A DNA stretch of 11,075 nt from Blastococcus sp. (GCA_025963345.1 JAOPUS010000070.1:1-11075), one strand, 5' to 3'. Positions 1 through 6,978 are shown, numbered from the stretch's first letter. Numbers and translations: made by a program. Notes: generated by a model from the letters alone, not told the origin.

Positions 1-962
1 AGGGGGGCTGGCTGTTGCCGGCGGCACTGATCGGCCTCGTCGCAGGCTGGGTGCTGACCCGTGGCCGTGACCGACGGGATCCCGTTCGGGCCGGTCTGCT
101 GCTGTGGGGCGGGTGGCTGCTCGGCGCGGGGATCGTGCTGAGTTCGCTGAAGGGGATCTCGCACAGCTACTACGCGATCCAGCTGGCCCCGGCCATCGCC
201 GGCGCCGTGGCGCTCGGCGGCATGCTGCTCTGGGAGAGGGCGGCCGAGGACGACGGGCTCCGTGCCCGTCGGGTGCTGGGCGCCACCGTGGCACTCACCG
301 CTGTGTGGTCCGTGGGCCTGCTGCTGAGCCGGCCGGCATGGCCGCTGGTCGCCATCCCGGTTGCGCTGGTGGCGGGGACGGTGGCGACCCTCAGGCTGTG
401 GGCAACCGGCCGCCGGTCGCCGGCGAACGACGCGGCCGGGCATCGTCGCCGCCGGATCCTGGGCACGGCCGTCCTTGTCGCGGTGCTGGCCGGCCCGACG
501 GCCTGGTCGGTGGCCACGGCGCAGGCCGTGCACCGGGGGGCCAACGTCTACGCGGGCCCCGGCGTCACCGCGGTGCACACGCCGGCCGGTATGAGTCCGG
601 GCGGCACCTCGAACGTCCGGCTGCCGACGGCCCTGGCGGATCGTGTGCGTGCCGGTGCGCCCGGCTACGACTGGGGGGCCGCCGTCATCGGCCGACGCGC
701 AGCGGATCTGCAGCTCGCCAGTGGCGTCCCGGTGTGGGCGCTGGGCGGATTCGCCGGGCGTGACCCCCATCCCACGCTCGACGAGTTCCGCGCCGCTGTC
801 GCCGCCTCGCGCGTGCACTACCTGGTCCTGGCCGCCCGGGGATCCGCCCACGGCTCGCCGACCGAGCAGATCGCGTACTGGGCCGTGGGCGCGTACCCCT
901 CGACCGAGGTCGGTCACTGGATCCTGGTCGATCTGACTTCCGCAGCCGGCGGCAGCCGGTAG
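1..962 (+). CDS. Glycosyltransferase family 39 (YkcB/ArnT-like) membrane protein, 3' part only
   Basis: This is the C-terminal part of a polytopic membrane glycosyltransferase, probably a polyprenyl-phosphate-sugar-dependent enzyme of the GT39/ArnT superfamily that glycosylates a cell-envelope acceptor on the outer face. The frame is open to the window edge, so the N-terminal catalytic part lies upstream and the TTG at 15 is not the true start. Visible hydrophobic segments include those around AGLLLWGGWLLGAG, YYAIQLAPAIAGAVALGG, VLGATVALTAVWSVGLLL, PLVAIPVALVAGTVA and LGTAVLVAVLAG. The HSYYAIQLAPAIAG segment matches the conserved H-x-YY-x-x-x-LAPAIA signature of actinobacterial GT39 proteins. 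About 140 soluble residues follow, with GTSNVRLP, GVPVWALGGFAGRDPHPTLDEF and HYLVLAA, which resemble the YkcA/YkcB C-terminal domain. The stop is at 960-962. The family call is from remembered motifs; substrate unknown. Confidence 0.82.
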   Translation, partial: GGWLLPAALIGLVAGWVLTRGRDRRDPVRAGLLLWGGWLLGAGIVLSSLKGISHSYYAIQLAPAIAGAVALGGMLLWERAAEDDGLRARRVLGATVALTAVWSVGLLLSRPAWPLVAIPVALVAGTVATLRLWATGRRSPANDAAGHRRRRILGTAVLVAVLAGPTAWSVATAQAVHRGANVYAGPGVTAVHTPAGMSPGGTSNVRLPTALADRVRAGAPGYDWGAAVIGRRAADLQLASGVPVWALGGFAGRDPHPTLDEFRAAVAASRVHYLVLAARGSAHGSPTEQIAYWAVGAYPSTEVGHWILVDLTSAAGGSR

Positions 963-1015
963 CGCGGGCAGGGGCGCCCCGAAAAAGCCGTTGCGCCGGG
1001 CGATAGGACAAGGGG

Positions 1016-2065
1016 GTGACTTCCCCAGCGCTGGACCTCGTGGAGCTCGGTCCCGACGACGCCCTCTTTCCCGCCTGGTGCGAGGTCCTGGCCGCGAGCC
1101 AGCGTGCCGACCGTCCCGAGGAACCCCCGCGGCCGGCCTCCGACCAGGTCGCCCTGGGACGCCAGCTCGTGGCCCCGGGCGGATCCCGGGACGGTACCCA
1201 CCGCGCCGCCGTGGTCGACGGCGGAGTCGCCGGGGCCCTGCGGCTGCTGCTGCCCATGAAGGACAACCCGACCGTCGCCGTCGTCGACGTGGCGGTGCAC
1301 CCGGAGCACCGGCGCCGGGGCATCGGGGGGACCCTGCTCGCGGAAGGGATCCGGCTCGCGGCGGCCGCGGGTCGTACCGAGCTCATCACGGAGATCGACG
1401 AGCCCGGGGCCGACGCCCCGGGACGGGAGTTCGCCCTGCGGCACGGCTGGACGTGCGACCTGCTGGAGACCCGCCGCGACCTGGTGCTGCCGCCGGACGA
1501 GCAGGCCCTGTCGGACGTCGAGGCCGAGGCGAGGAGGGCGAGCGCCGGCTACGAGCTCGTCACCTGGCGCGACCGGACACCGGACGCACTCCTCGACGAT
1601 CGGGCCGTGCTGGAGCAGCGGATGACCACCGACGCCCCGCAGGGGGACCTCCCGGTGTCGGAGGAGCGTTGGGACGGCGAGCGGATCCGTGAGTACGAGG
1701 CGTCCCACGTCGCCCGGGGACGCACGGTCGTGTCGGCCGGCGCCATGAAAGACGGCCGCCTCGTCGCCTATACCGACCTGCAGGTCCCGCTCGCTCAGCC
1801 GGAGCGGGCGCACCAGGCCGGCACGCTGGTCCTGCGCGAGCATCGCGGCCACCGGCTGGGGGCGCTCATGAAGGCGGCGGTGCTCCGCGATCTGGCGGCG
1901 ATGCTGCCGCAGGTGCGCCGCATCAGCACGTACAACTCCGACAGCAACCGGCCCATGGTCGCGGTCAACGAGGCCCTCGGCTTCCAGCCGGCCGGGCAGC
2001 TGTCGTCGTGGTCCCTGCGCCTGCGACCGAGCGAGTGGGACCGCGCGACTGTCTCTGCTCGGTAG
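1016..2065 (+). CDS. Tandem-GNAT N-acetyltransferase
   Basis: A 349-residue protein with two GNAT folds in tandem, the arrangement also seen in mycothiol synthase MshD and many actinobacterial acetyltransferases. The N-terminal domain carries an acetyl-CoA pyrophosphate-binding motif A, HRRRGIGGTLL (about residues 98-108), preceded by the beta-4 strand VAVVDVAVHPE. The C-terminal domain has REHRGHRLGALMK (about 274-286) and the downstream STYNSDSNRPMVAVNEALGF block typical of the second GNAT copy. It should transfer an acetyl group from acetyl-CoA to an amine of an unknown small molecule in the cytoplasm. The GTG start is chosen because AGGA at 1005-1008 sits 7 nt upstream. Only 9 nt separate it from the next gene, so the two are probably co-transcribed. 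It is not called mshD: the length and motifs fit only generally, and the substrate is unknown. Confidence 0.85.
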   Translation: MTSPALDLVELGPDDALFPAWCEVLAASQRADRPEEPPRPASDQVALGRQLVAPGGSRDGTHRAAVVDGGVAGALRLLLPMKDNPTVAVVDVAVHPEHRRRGIGGTLLAEGIRLAAAAGRTELITEIDEPGADAPGREFALRHGWTCDLLETRRDLVLPPDEQALSDVEAEARRASAGYELVTWRDRTPDALLDDRAVLEQRMTTDAPQGDLPVSEERWDGERIREYEASHVARGRTVVSAGAMKDGRLVAYTDLQVPLAQPERAHQAGTLVLREHRGHRLGALMKAAVLRDLAAMLPQVRRISTYNSDSNRPMVAVNEALGFQPAGQLSSWSLRLRPSEWDRATVSAR

Positions 2066-2074
2066 GTTCCCGGC

Positions 2075-2656
2075 GTGACGACGGCGGAGACGGACGGCCG
2101 GTCGATGCGCGAGCGGATGCTCGCCGGCGACCTCTACATCGCCGGCGACCCGGAACTGGCCGAGCAGAACGCCGCCGCGCTGGACCTCATGGCCGCGTAC
2201 AACGCCACGACGGTGCGGCAGGGCATGCTGCGCCGGAGCCTGCTGGAGCGCCTGCTCGGCGCGGTGGGGGAGGGGACCGAGATCCGCCCCCCGCTCTACG
2301 TCGACTACGGCGCGCACCTCACGGTCGGGGCGCGGTGCTTCGCGAACTTCGGGCTCGTCGCCCTCGACGTCGCCGCGATCACCATCGGGGACGACGTCCA
2401 GATCGGCCCGAACGTGCAGCTGCTCACCCCCACCCACCCGGTGGAGCCCGGGCCGCGCCGGGACAAGTGGGAGGCCGCCGAGCCGATCACGATCGGCGAC
2501 AACGTGTGGCTCGGCGGCGGCGTCATCGTCTGCCCCGGGGTGTCGATCGGGGAGAACACGGTCGTCGGGGCGGGCGCGGTGGTGATCCGCGACCTTCCTG
2601 CGAACGTCGTCGCCGTCGGCAATCCGGCCCGCGTCGTCCGTCAGCTCGAGCCCTGA
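2075..2656 (+). CDS. Maltose O-acetyltransferase-type sugar acetyltransferase (left-handed beta-helix)
   Basis: A 193-residue acetyltransferase of the LacA/Maa/NodL group, which O-acetylates sugars with acetyl-CoA. The N-terminal helical part contains MRERMLAGDLYIAGDPELAEQ, a clear match to the Mac domain. It is followed by hexapeptide repeats that build a left-handed beta-helix (GDDVQIGPNVQLLT, GDNVWLGGGVIVCPGVSIGENTVVGAG). H121 in the TPTHP motif is at the position of the catalytic histidine of the family, and NFG (91-93) corresponds to the acceptor-contacting NFN region. The length is usual for the family. The GTG start follows GGTAGG (2061-2066), which overlaps the stop of the preceding gene, suggesting translational coupling. 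It converges on the XRE-cupin gene with only 4 nt between stops. The actual acceptor sugar cannot be told from sequence. Confidence 0.92.
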   Translation: MTTAETDGRSMRERMLAGDLYIAGDPELAEQNAAALDLMAAYNATTVRQGMLRRSLLERLLGAVGEGTEIRPPLYVDYGAHLTVGARCFANFGLVALDVAAITIGDDVQIGPNVQLLTPTHPVEPGPRRDKWEAAEPITIGDNVWLGGGVIVCPGVSIGENTVVGAGAVVIRDLPANVVAVGNPARVVRQLEP

Positions 2657-2660
2657 CGGC

Positions 2661-3248
2661 TCACCTCCCGGCGGGCCCCGCCCGGACGTGCAGCCGTTCG
2701 CCCTGGGGGCCGAACAGGCAGAGCACCTCGGCCGGCTCGGCGCCGGTCGCGAAGGCGTGGGGGACGTGGGTGTCGAACTCCGCGACCTCGCCCGGCTTCA
2801 ACGTGACGTCGTTCTCGCCGAGCAGCAGCCGGAGCCGGCCGGAGAGCACGTAGAGCCACTCGTAGCCCTCGTGCGACTGCTGCTCGGGTTCGCGGCCGGG
2901 CCAGTGCGGCGGGTAGATCTGCTTGACGGCCTGCAGTCCTCCGGGCCGTCGGGTGAGCGGGACCATCGTGACGCCGTGGCGTTCGAACGGGCGCGGGTGG
3001 ACCCGCGGGTCCCCCGTGGCCGGGGCGTCCACGAGTTCGTCCAGCGGAACCTGGTGGACGCGGGCCAGCGGGAGCAGCAGCTCCAGGGTCGGCCGGCGCT
3101 GCCCGGACTCGAGACGGGAGAGCGTGCTCACCGAGATCCCGGTCGTCGCCGACAGCTCGGTCAGCGTGACTCCGCGCTGCTGACGGAGCGCGCGGAGCCG
3201 TGGGCCGACGCCGGCGAGGACGTCGTCGTCCGAGGTGGTCGTTGCCAT
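2661..3248 (-). CDS. XRE-family regulator with C-terminal cupin sensor domain
   Basis: A 195-residue transcriptional regulator. Residues about 14-66 form an XRE/Cro helix-turn-helix (GPRLRALRQQRGVTLTELS, TTGISVSTLSRLESGQRRP). Residues about 105-185 form a cupin_2 beta-barrel (SHEGYEWLYVLSGRLRLLL, LKPGEVAEFDTHVPHAF), with H126, E130 and H164 as possible metal- or ligand-contacting residues. Such proteins usually sense a small molecule or redox cue through the cupin and repress neighbouring genes. The ATG at 3248 is preferred over an upstream extension to 3401: the extension is Arg/Pro-rich, unlike the family, and would run through the divergent promoter into the neighbouring gene. There is no Shine-Dalgarno before the ATG, but TATCCT lies 7 nt upstream, so the mRNA is likely leaderless. 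The start codon lies inside a TTGCC-N5-GGCAA repeat, implying autoregulation. It is divergent to the flavoprotein-methyltransferase gene, its probable target. Confidence 0.9.
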   Translation of the reverse strand: MATTTSDDDVLAGVGPRLRALRQQRGVTLTELSATTGISVSTLSRLESGQRRPTLELLLPLARVHQVPLDELVDAPATGDPRVHPRPFERHGVTMVPLTRRPGGLQAVKQIYPPHWPGREPEQQSHEGYEWLYVLSGRLRLLLGENDVTLKPGEVAEFDTHVPHAFATGAEPAEVLCLFGPQGERLHVRAGPAGR

Positions 3249-3275
3249 AACGGCAAGGATAGTTGCCAATCGGCA
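3242..3275. promoter_or_regulatory. Candidate tandem operator (two TTGCC inverted repeats)
   Basis: Repeat 1 is TTGCC-ATAAC-GGCAA at 3242-3256, a perfect 5-bp inverted repeat with a 5-nt spacer. Repeat 2 is TTGCC-AATC-GGCA at 3263-3275, with a 4-bp perfect core. Their TTGCC half-sites begin exactly 21 bp apart, two turns of B-DNA, so a dimeric regulator could bind both on the same face. The pair covers the start codon and -10 box of the XRE-cupin gene and lies upstream of the divergent fusion gene. Binding by the XRE-cupin protein is inferred from position. Confidence 0.65.
3256..3261 (-). promoter_or_regulatory. Probable leaderless -10 box of the XRE-cupin gene
   Basis: On the minus strand TATCCT (TANNNT consensus) ends 7 nt before the ATG at 3248, the spacing seen for leaderless actinobacterial transcripts that start at the A of the start codon. 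No convincing -35 is seen, which fits a promoter governed by the overlapping operator. Confidence 0.5.
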
Positions 3276-3328
3276 GACGCGGGGTCGAGAGTCGGTGGCA
3301 GACACGGGGACGACGAGCGGAGCAGGCC

Positions 3329-4906
3329 ATGGACGAGAAGTACGACGTGGTGGTGGTCGGTGGCGGCGCCGCCGGCCTGAGCGGGGCGCTTGCTCTGACA
3401 CGAGCCCGGCGATCGGTGCTGGTGGTGGACGACGGCGCTCCGCGCAACGCTCCGGCCGGCCACGTGCACAACTACCTGGGCCGCGAGGGCGCCACCCCGG
3501 CGGAGCTGCTCGCCTCGGGCCGTGCGGAGGTGGCCGGCTACGGCGGGCAGTTCGTCGACGGCCGGGTCACCCGCGCCGAGCGGATGGACGACGGCTTCCT
3601 CGTCGTCCTCGAGGCCGGCGGGAGCGTGGTCGCCCGGCGGCTCCTCATCACGACCGGACTGGTGGACGAGCTGCCCGACATCCCCGGCGTGGCCGAGCTG
3701 TTCGGGAGCGACGTCCTGCACTGCCCGTACTGCCACGGCTGGGAGGTCCGGGATCAGCCGCTCGGCATCCTCGGCGGTCCGTTCGGCGCCCACCAGGCGC
3801 TGATGTGGCGGCAGTGGAGCGCCGACGTGACGCTCTTCCAGCACACGGGTCCGGCGCTCACCGACGACGAGCGCGAGCAATTGGCGGCCCGGGACATCGC
3901 GGTCGTGACCGGTGTCGTGGAAGGTCTGGAGCTGGACGGTGGCCGGCTCTCCGGGGTCCGGCTCGCGGGTGCGGACGTGGTCCCACGGCGTGCCCTGGTC
4001 GTCTCACCACGGTTCACCGCCCGCGCCGGGGTGCTCACGTCGCTGGGCCTGGCGACGGTGCCGCAGGAGATGAACGGGCACGTCGTCGGCAGCTACGTCG
4101 CCGCGGATCCCACCGGGGCCACCGCCGTCGCTGGGGTCTGGGTGGCCGGCAACGTGGCGGACCTCCGGGCGCAGGTGATCCCGGCGGCCGCGGCCGGACT
4201 GAACGCCGCGGCCGCGCTCAATGCCGACCTCATCGCCGAGGACGTCCGCCTGGCCGTCGAGGCCCGCAGGCTGATGGCGGCGCACATGTTCGACGAGGAG
4301 ACCTGGGAGGAGCGGTACCGGGCACAGCCGGCGGTGTGGAGCGGCCGTCCCAACGCTCAGCTCGTCGCGGAGGCGTCGGCCCTGACGCCCGGATCGGCCC
4401 TCGACGTCGGGTGCGGCGAGGGAGGGGACGCTCTGTGGCTGGCCGCCCGCGGCTGGCAGGTGACGGCCGTGGACTTCGCCACCGCGGCCCTGGACCGCGG
4501 CGCCGAGCGCGCGGCGGCCCTCGGTGCGGACGTGGCCGCGCGGATCCGCTGGGTGCATGCCGACGTGACCGGATGGGCTCCGGACGTGCGCTTCGACCTG
4601 GTGTCCGCTCAGTTCATGCATCTGCCGGGGGAGCCGCGGCGGGCACTGTTCACCCGGTTGGCCGCCGCGGTGGCCCCGGGCGGGACGCTGCTCGTCGTCG
4701 GCCACCACCACAGCGACCTGGAGACCTCGGCGCATCGAGTCCACGTGCCCGACATGTTCTTCACCGCCGAGGAGGTCGCGGACTCACTCGACGGTGGTCA
4801 GTGGGACGTGCTCGTCACCGAGGCCCGACCGCGGACGGCGGGGGAGCACGAGGGCGCCGGCATCACCGTCCGCGACGCCGTCCTGCGGGCCCGGAGGCGC
4901 GACTGA
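3329..4906 (+). CDS. Thioredoxin-reductase-like FAD oxidoreductase fused to class I SAM methyltransferase
   Basis: A 525-residue two-domain protein. Residues 1 to about 305 form a low-molecular-weight thioredoxin-reductase-like flavoprotein: FAD-binding GGGAAG at 11-16, redox-active CPYC at 132-135 within HCPYCHGWE, and the C-terminal FAD motif GVWVAGNVAD (canonical GD replaced by G274-N275). The second Rossmann segment, LGILGGPFGAHQAL (145-158), lacks a clean GxGxxA and the arginines that bind NADPH 2'-phosphate, so it may oxidise thiols with oxygen, as GliT-type enzymes do, or use another donor. Residues about 320-525 form a class I methyltransferase with SAM motif I DVGCGEGGDA (359-368), acidic VDFA after the second strand, and LVSAQFMHLP. 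The ATG at 3329 has GGAGCAGG just upstream; an earlier in-frame ATG at 3263 would place an odd basic leader inside the operator. The two domains suggest linked thiol oxidation and S-methylation, which is inference. It is convergent with the LysR gene, 15 nt between stops. Confidence 0.88.
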   Translation: MDEKYDVVVVGGGAAGLSGALALTRARRSVLVVDDGAPRNAPAGHVHNYLGREGATPAELLASGRAEVAGYGGQFVDGRVTRAERMDDGFLVVLEAGGSVVARRLLITTGLVDELPDIPGVAELFGSDVLHCPYCHGWEVRDQPLGILGGPFGAHQALMWRQWSADVTLFQHTGPALTDDEREQLAARDIAVVTGVVEGLELDGGRLSGVRLAGADVVPRRALVVSPRFTARAGVLTSLGLATVPQEMNGHVVGSYVAADPTGATAVAGVWVAGNVADLRAQVIPAAAAGLNAAAALNADLIAEDVRLAVEARRLMAAHMFDEETWEERYRAQPAVWSGRPNAQLVAEASALTPGSALDVGCGEGGDALWLAARGWQVTAVDFATAALDRGAERAAALGADVAARIRWVHADVTGWAPDVRFDLVSAQFMHLPGEPRRALFTRLAAAVAPGGTLLVVGHHHSDLETSAHRVHVPDMFFTAEEVADSLDGGQWDVLVTEARPRTAGEHEGAGITVRDAVLRARRRD

Positions 4907-4921
4907 CGGGCGTCCGGTCAT

Positions 4922-5929
4922 TCACGCGGTTCGCTTCTGACCGCGATCCAGGCGGGAGTGACCCCGGTTCGTCGTGGGCTCCGACCCGCTGATGTCGTCA
5001 ACGCGACGGGCCCGGGTCCCCCGGTCGGCCGCCGAGTCGGTGACGCCCCCGCGGCAGCGCTGAAGATAGGCCGCGAGGAAGGCGCGGCCCGCCGCTCCGC
5101 GCAGGTTCTCGTCCCGGGTCGCGATGCCGAGCTCCCACTGCGGGGGCGCCGTCAGTGAGGCGGTGGCGACACCCCTGAACATGTCCTTGTCGATGAGTGC
5201 GGCCGGGCCGTAGGCGATCCCAGTGCCTCGCTGGACCATGGTGAGGACGGCCAGCCAGTCATCGACTTCGAGCTGAACCCGACGGCGGAGGCCGGCCTCG
5301 TCGACCCAGCCGTCGAACAGTGCCCGCACCCACCACTCCCGGGGCAGGTCGATGATCGATTCCTCGACGACGTCGGTGGGGTCGAGTTCCTGGGCGCCGG
5401 CCAGCCGGTGCCCGGTCGGAACGATGGCCACGAGTGGCGTGCGGAGCAGGGGCTCGAACCGCAGAGCGGCACTGGCGCGGGGGACCCGAGGGGTGATGGC
5501 GAAGTCGACGGCTCCGTCGGCCACGAGGTCGGTCATCTGCTTTCCGCCGACGGGGATCACGTGCACGTCCACCCCCGGATGCCGGTCACGGAAGTCACAG
5601 ATCGCTTCCGCCAGGTCGAAGCTCCGGGGCATGGCCACCGCCGCGACGCGGACCGATCCCCGGAGGAGGCCGGTCACCTCCGCGACGGCGTCCCGGGCCC
5701 GGTCGGCGTCGGCGAGCGCTGCTCTGGCGGGCTCGAGGAGAGTCCGCCCGGCGTCGGTCAGCTCTGCGCCGCCTCGACCCCGGATGAGCAGATTCGTCCC
5801 CAGCTCCCGTTCCAGCGCCAGCACAGAGGCGGACAGACTCGACTGGACCATGTACAACCGCGCCGCAGCGCGGGTGAACGAACCTTCCTCGACGACGGCC
5901 AGGAAGTGCTCGAGCTGCCTCAGTTCCAC
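4922..5929 (-). CDS. LysR-family transcriptional regulator (paralogue A)
   Basis: A LysR-type regulator. The winged HTH is at about residues 1-60 (MELRQLEHFLAVVEEGSFTR, AAARLYMVQSSLSASVLALE) and the substrate-binding-like effector domain at about 90-295. The GTG at 5929 is preferred because the protein then begins with the canonical LysR N-terminus and aligns without gaps with the second LysR gene at 6942-7838. A further frame extension to 6085 is open but low-complexity and without LysR similarity. No strong Shine-Dalgarno is seen; a GGAT lies 10 nt upstream. After residue 298, where the paralogue stops, it carries 37 extra hydrophilic residues (through RRVDDISG and HSRLDRGQKRTA) with no recognisable domain. 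It is divergent to TetR across a 209-bp region, a classic position for LysR control of a neighbour, and convergent with the flavoprotein-methyltransferase gene. Target and ligand unknown. Confidence 0.9.
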   Translation of the reverse strand: MELRQLEHFLAVVEEGSFTRAAARLYMVQSSLSASVLALERELGTNLLIRGRGGAELTDAGRTLLEPARAALADADRARDAVAEVTGLLRGSVRVAAVAMPRSFDLAEAICDFRDRHPGVDVHVIPVGGKQMTDLVADGAVDFAITPRVPRASAALRFEPLLRTPLVAIVPTGHRLAGAQELDPTDVVEESIIDLPREWWVRALFDGWVDEAGLRRRVQLEVDDWLAVLTMVQRGTGIAYGPAALIDKDMFRGVATASLTAPPQWELGIATRDENLRGAAGRAFLAAYLQRCRGGVTDSAADRGTRARRVDDISGSEPTTNRGHSRLDRGQKRTA

Positions 5930-6138
5930 TGGTGCCGAATCCGGGTGCTGGGGGCCCAGCGGAATCGCGTCCTCAACTGACTTCCTTCCGACTGCGTGGT
6001 CGTGCGGTGCGGGCACGGGCGCCTGCCCGGCGGACCGTACGGAGCCCTGACGGAACGGGGGAGTCCCGTGTAAGGACTCACACACCAGGGGGACCGCGAG
6101 GAGTCTCTGCGCGTTTCGTGACGGCTTACAGTCAAGTC
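5930..6138. promoter_or_regulatory. Divergent LysR/TetR intergenic region with inverted repeats
   Basis: This 209-bp interval separates the starts of the LysR gene (-) and the TetR gene (+). It contains GAGTCC-N7-GGACTC (6061-6066 and 6074-6079, perfect 6-bp arms) and the 8-bp palindrome CCGTACGG (6035-6042). The TetR -10 box lies at its right end. Either regulator could bind here; the sequence alone does not decide which. Confidence 0.45.
6127..6132 (+). promoter_or_regulatory. Probable leaderless -10 box of the tetR-type gene
   Basis: TACAGT (TANNNT) lies exactly 6 nt before the ATG at 6139, so transcription would begin at the start codon. There is no Shine-Dalgarno sequence. The ATG lies inside the 8-bp palindrome GTCATGAC (6136-6143), which could serve as a self-operator half or be incidental. 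Confidence 0.6.
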
Positions 6139-6978
6139 ATGACAGTGCGTAGTACCTCGGTCGGATCCTCGGCGGCGCGGCCGGTACCGAAAAGGTGTCG
6201 GAACCGGCCCCTGGACCGGGCCAAGGACGACGCGATCAGGGCGGCGGTGCTCGACGTGCTGGCGCGCATGGGCTACAGCGGCCTCACCATGGACGAGGTG
6301 GCCGTGGCCGCCGGTGTCGGCAAGGCGGCGATCTACCGACGATGGACGAGCAAGGCCGACCTGCTGGTGAGCTTCATCGAGGGTTCGGTCGTGAACACCC
6401 TCGTCGTCGCCGACACGGGGTCGCTGAGAAGCGATCTGATCGCCCTCATGAACTCGGTCGTGGCACACGTCGACGGTCCCGCCGGCCGGGCCAATCGCAC
6501 TCTGCTCAGCGCCATCCACGACGACTCAGCTCTGGCCGAGGCCTTTCGCGGAGGCCCACTGGCGCGCTGGAGCGCGGCCTTCGCCGACGTCTTCGATCGA
6601 GCCGTGGAGCGGGGGGAGATCGCCCCCGGTGCAGGCACGTCCGTCGCCGCAGAGGCGGGTCCCGCGATCCTCGTGCAGCGCTGGCTGCTCGGGGGAGCGG
6701 ACCTCGACGAGGCTCTGGTGACGACTGTCGTGGACGAGGTGATGTTGCCGCTCCTGCGGCCGGCTGACCGCCGGGCGGCGCCGAACGACGGCAGTACCTC
6801 GGGTCGCCCGCGCAGGTTCGGCTCGATCACGCGGATCTCCTCCACGCCACCAGTACGTGCAGGGAGCACGCTGAACGTGCCGAGACCCCGGGCCGGCCGG
6901 GCGATCGTGACACTGCCGCAGCTCACCGGGTCCGCGAGGGCTCAGTCGGTGATGGGCTCGCGGCACCGCTCGAGGTAG
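6139..6978 (+). CDS. TetR-family transcriptional regulator with unusual C-terminal tail
   Basis: A 279-residue TetR-type regulator. The N-terminal DNA-binding domain (about residues 26-80) has the classic order IRAAVLDVLARMGYSGLTMD, EVAVAAGVGKAAIYRRWTSK and ADLLVSFIE. A helical ligand/dimerisation domain runs to about residue 215 (ending near VVDEVMLPLLRPAD). Most TetR proteins end about there. Here some 65 further Arg/Ser/Pro-rich residues follow, and the last 37 nt overlap the 3' end of the convergent LysR gene. The tail could be a read-through into former intergenic or coding DNA after loss of an earlier stop. The ATG at 6139 is chosen for the TANNNT box 6 nt upstream; the open frame to 5932 is Arg/Pro-rich and not TetR-like. 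The gene is probably autoregulated and is flanked on both sides by related LysR genes on the other strand. Ligand and targets unknown. Confidence 0.88.
   Translation: MTVRSTSVGSSAARPVPKRCRNRPLDRAKDDAIRAAVLDVLARMGYSGLTMDEVAVAAGVGKAAIYRRWTSKADLLVSFIEGSVVNTLVVADTGSLRSDLIALMNSVVAHVDGPAGRANRTLLSAIHDDSALAEAFRGGPLARWSAAFADVFDRAVERGEIAPGAGTSVAAEAGPAILVQRWLLGGADLDEALVTTVVDEVMLPLLRPADRRAAPNDGSTSGRPRRFGSITRISSTPPVRAGSTLNVPRPRAGRAIVTLPQLTGSARAQSVMGSRHRSR

Noticed and set aside
15..17. TTG as the start codon of the first gene.
   Set aside because: The frame is open to the window edge and the family is much longer at its N-terminus, so the gene is simply cut by the window.
971..980. GGGGCGCCCC palindrome after the glycosyltransferase gene as a terminator.
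   Set aside because: Once a minimal loop is allowed only about three pairs remain, and no T-tract follows.
914..2437. A 507-residue open frame on the minus strand under the two acetyltransferase genes.
   Set aside because: It is Arg/Gly/Pro/Val-rich, has no recognisable domain, and lies fully antisense to two well-supported enzymes; long antisense frames are usual at this G+C content.
3249..3401. A 51-residue upstream extension of the XRE-cupin protein.
   Set aside because: The extension is Arg/Pro-rich and crosses the divergent promoter and the start of the neighbouring gene; the internal ATG has a TANNNT box at leaderless distance.
3235..4992. A 585-residue plus-strand frame overlapping the flavoprotein-methyltransferase gene.
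   Set aside because: It is an Arg/Gly-rich shadow in another frame, with no domain, whereas the overlapping frame shows clear FAD and SAM motifs.
6333..6926. A minus-strand frame across the TetR gene, including a protein-like stretch near 6780-6926.
   Set aside because: Most of it is antisense to the clear TetR domain, so it is not called as a gene; only the short protein-like part is kept as a possible remnant in the findings.
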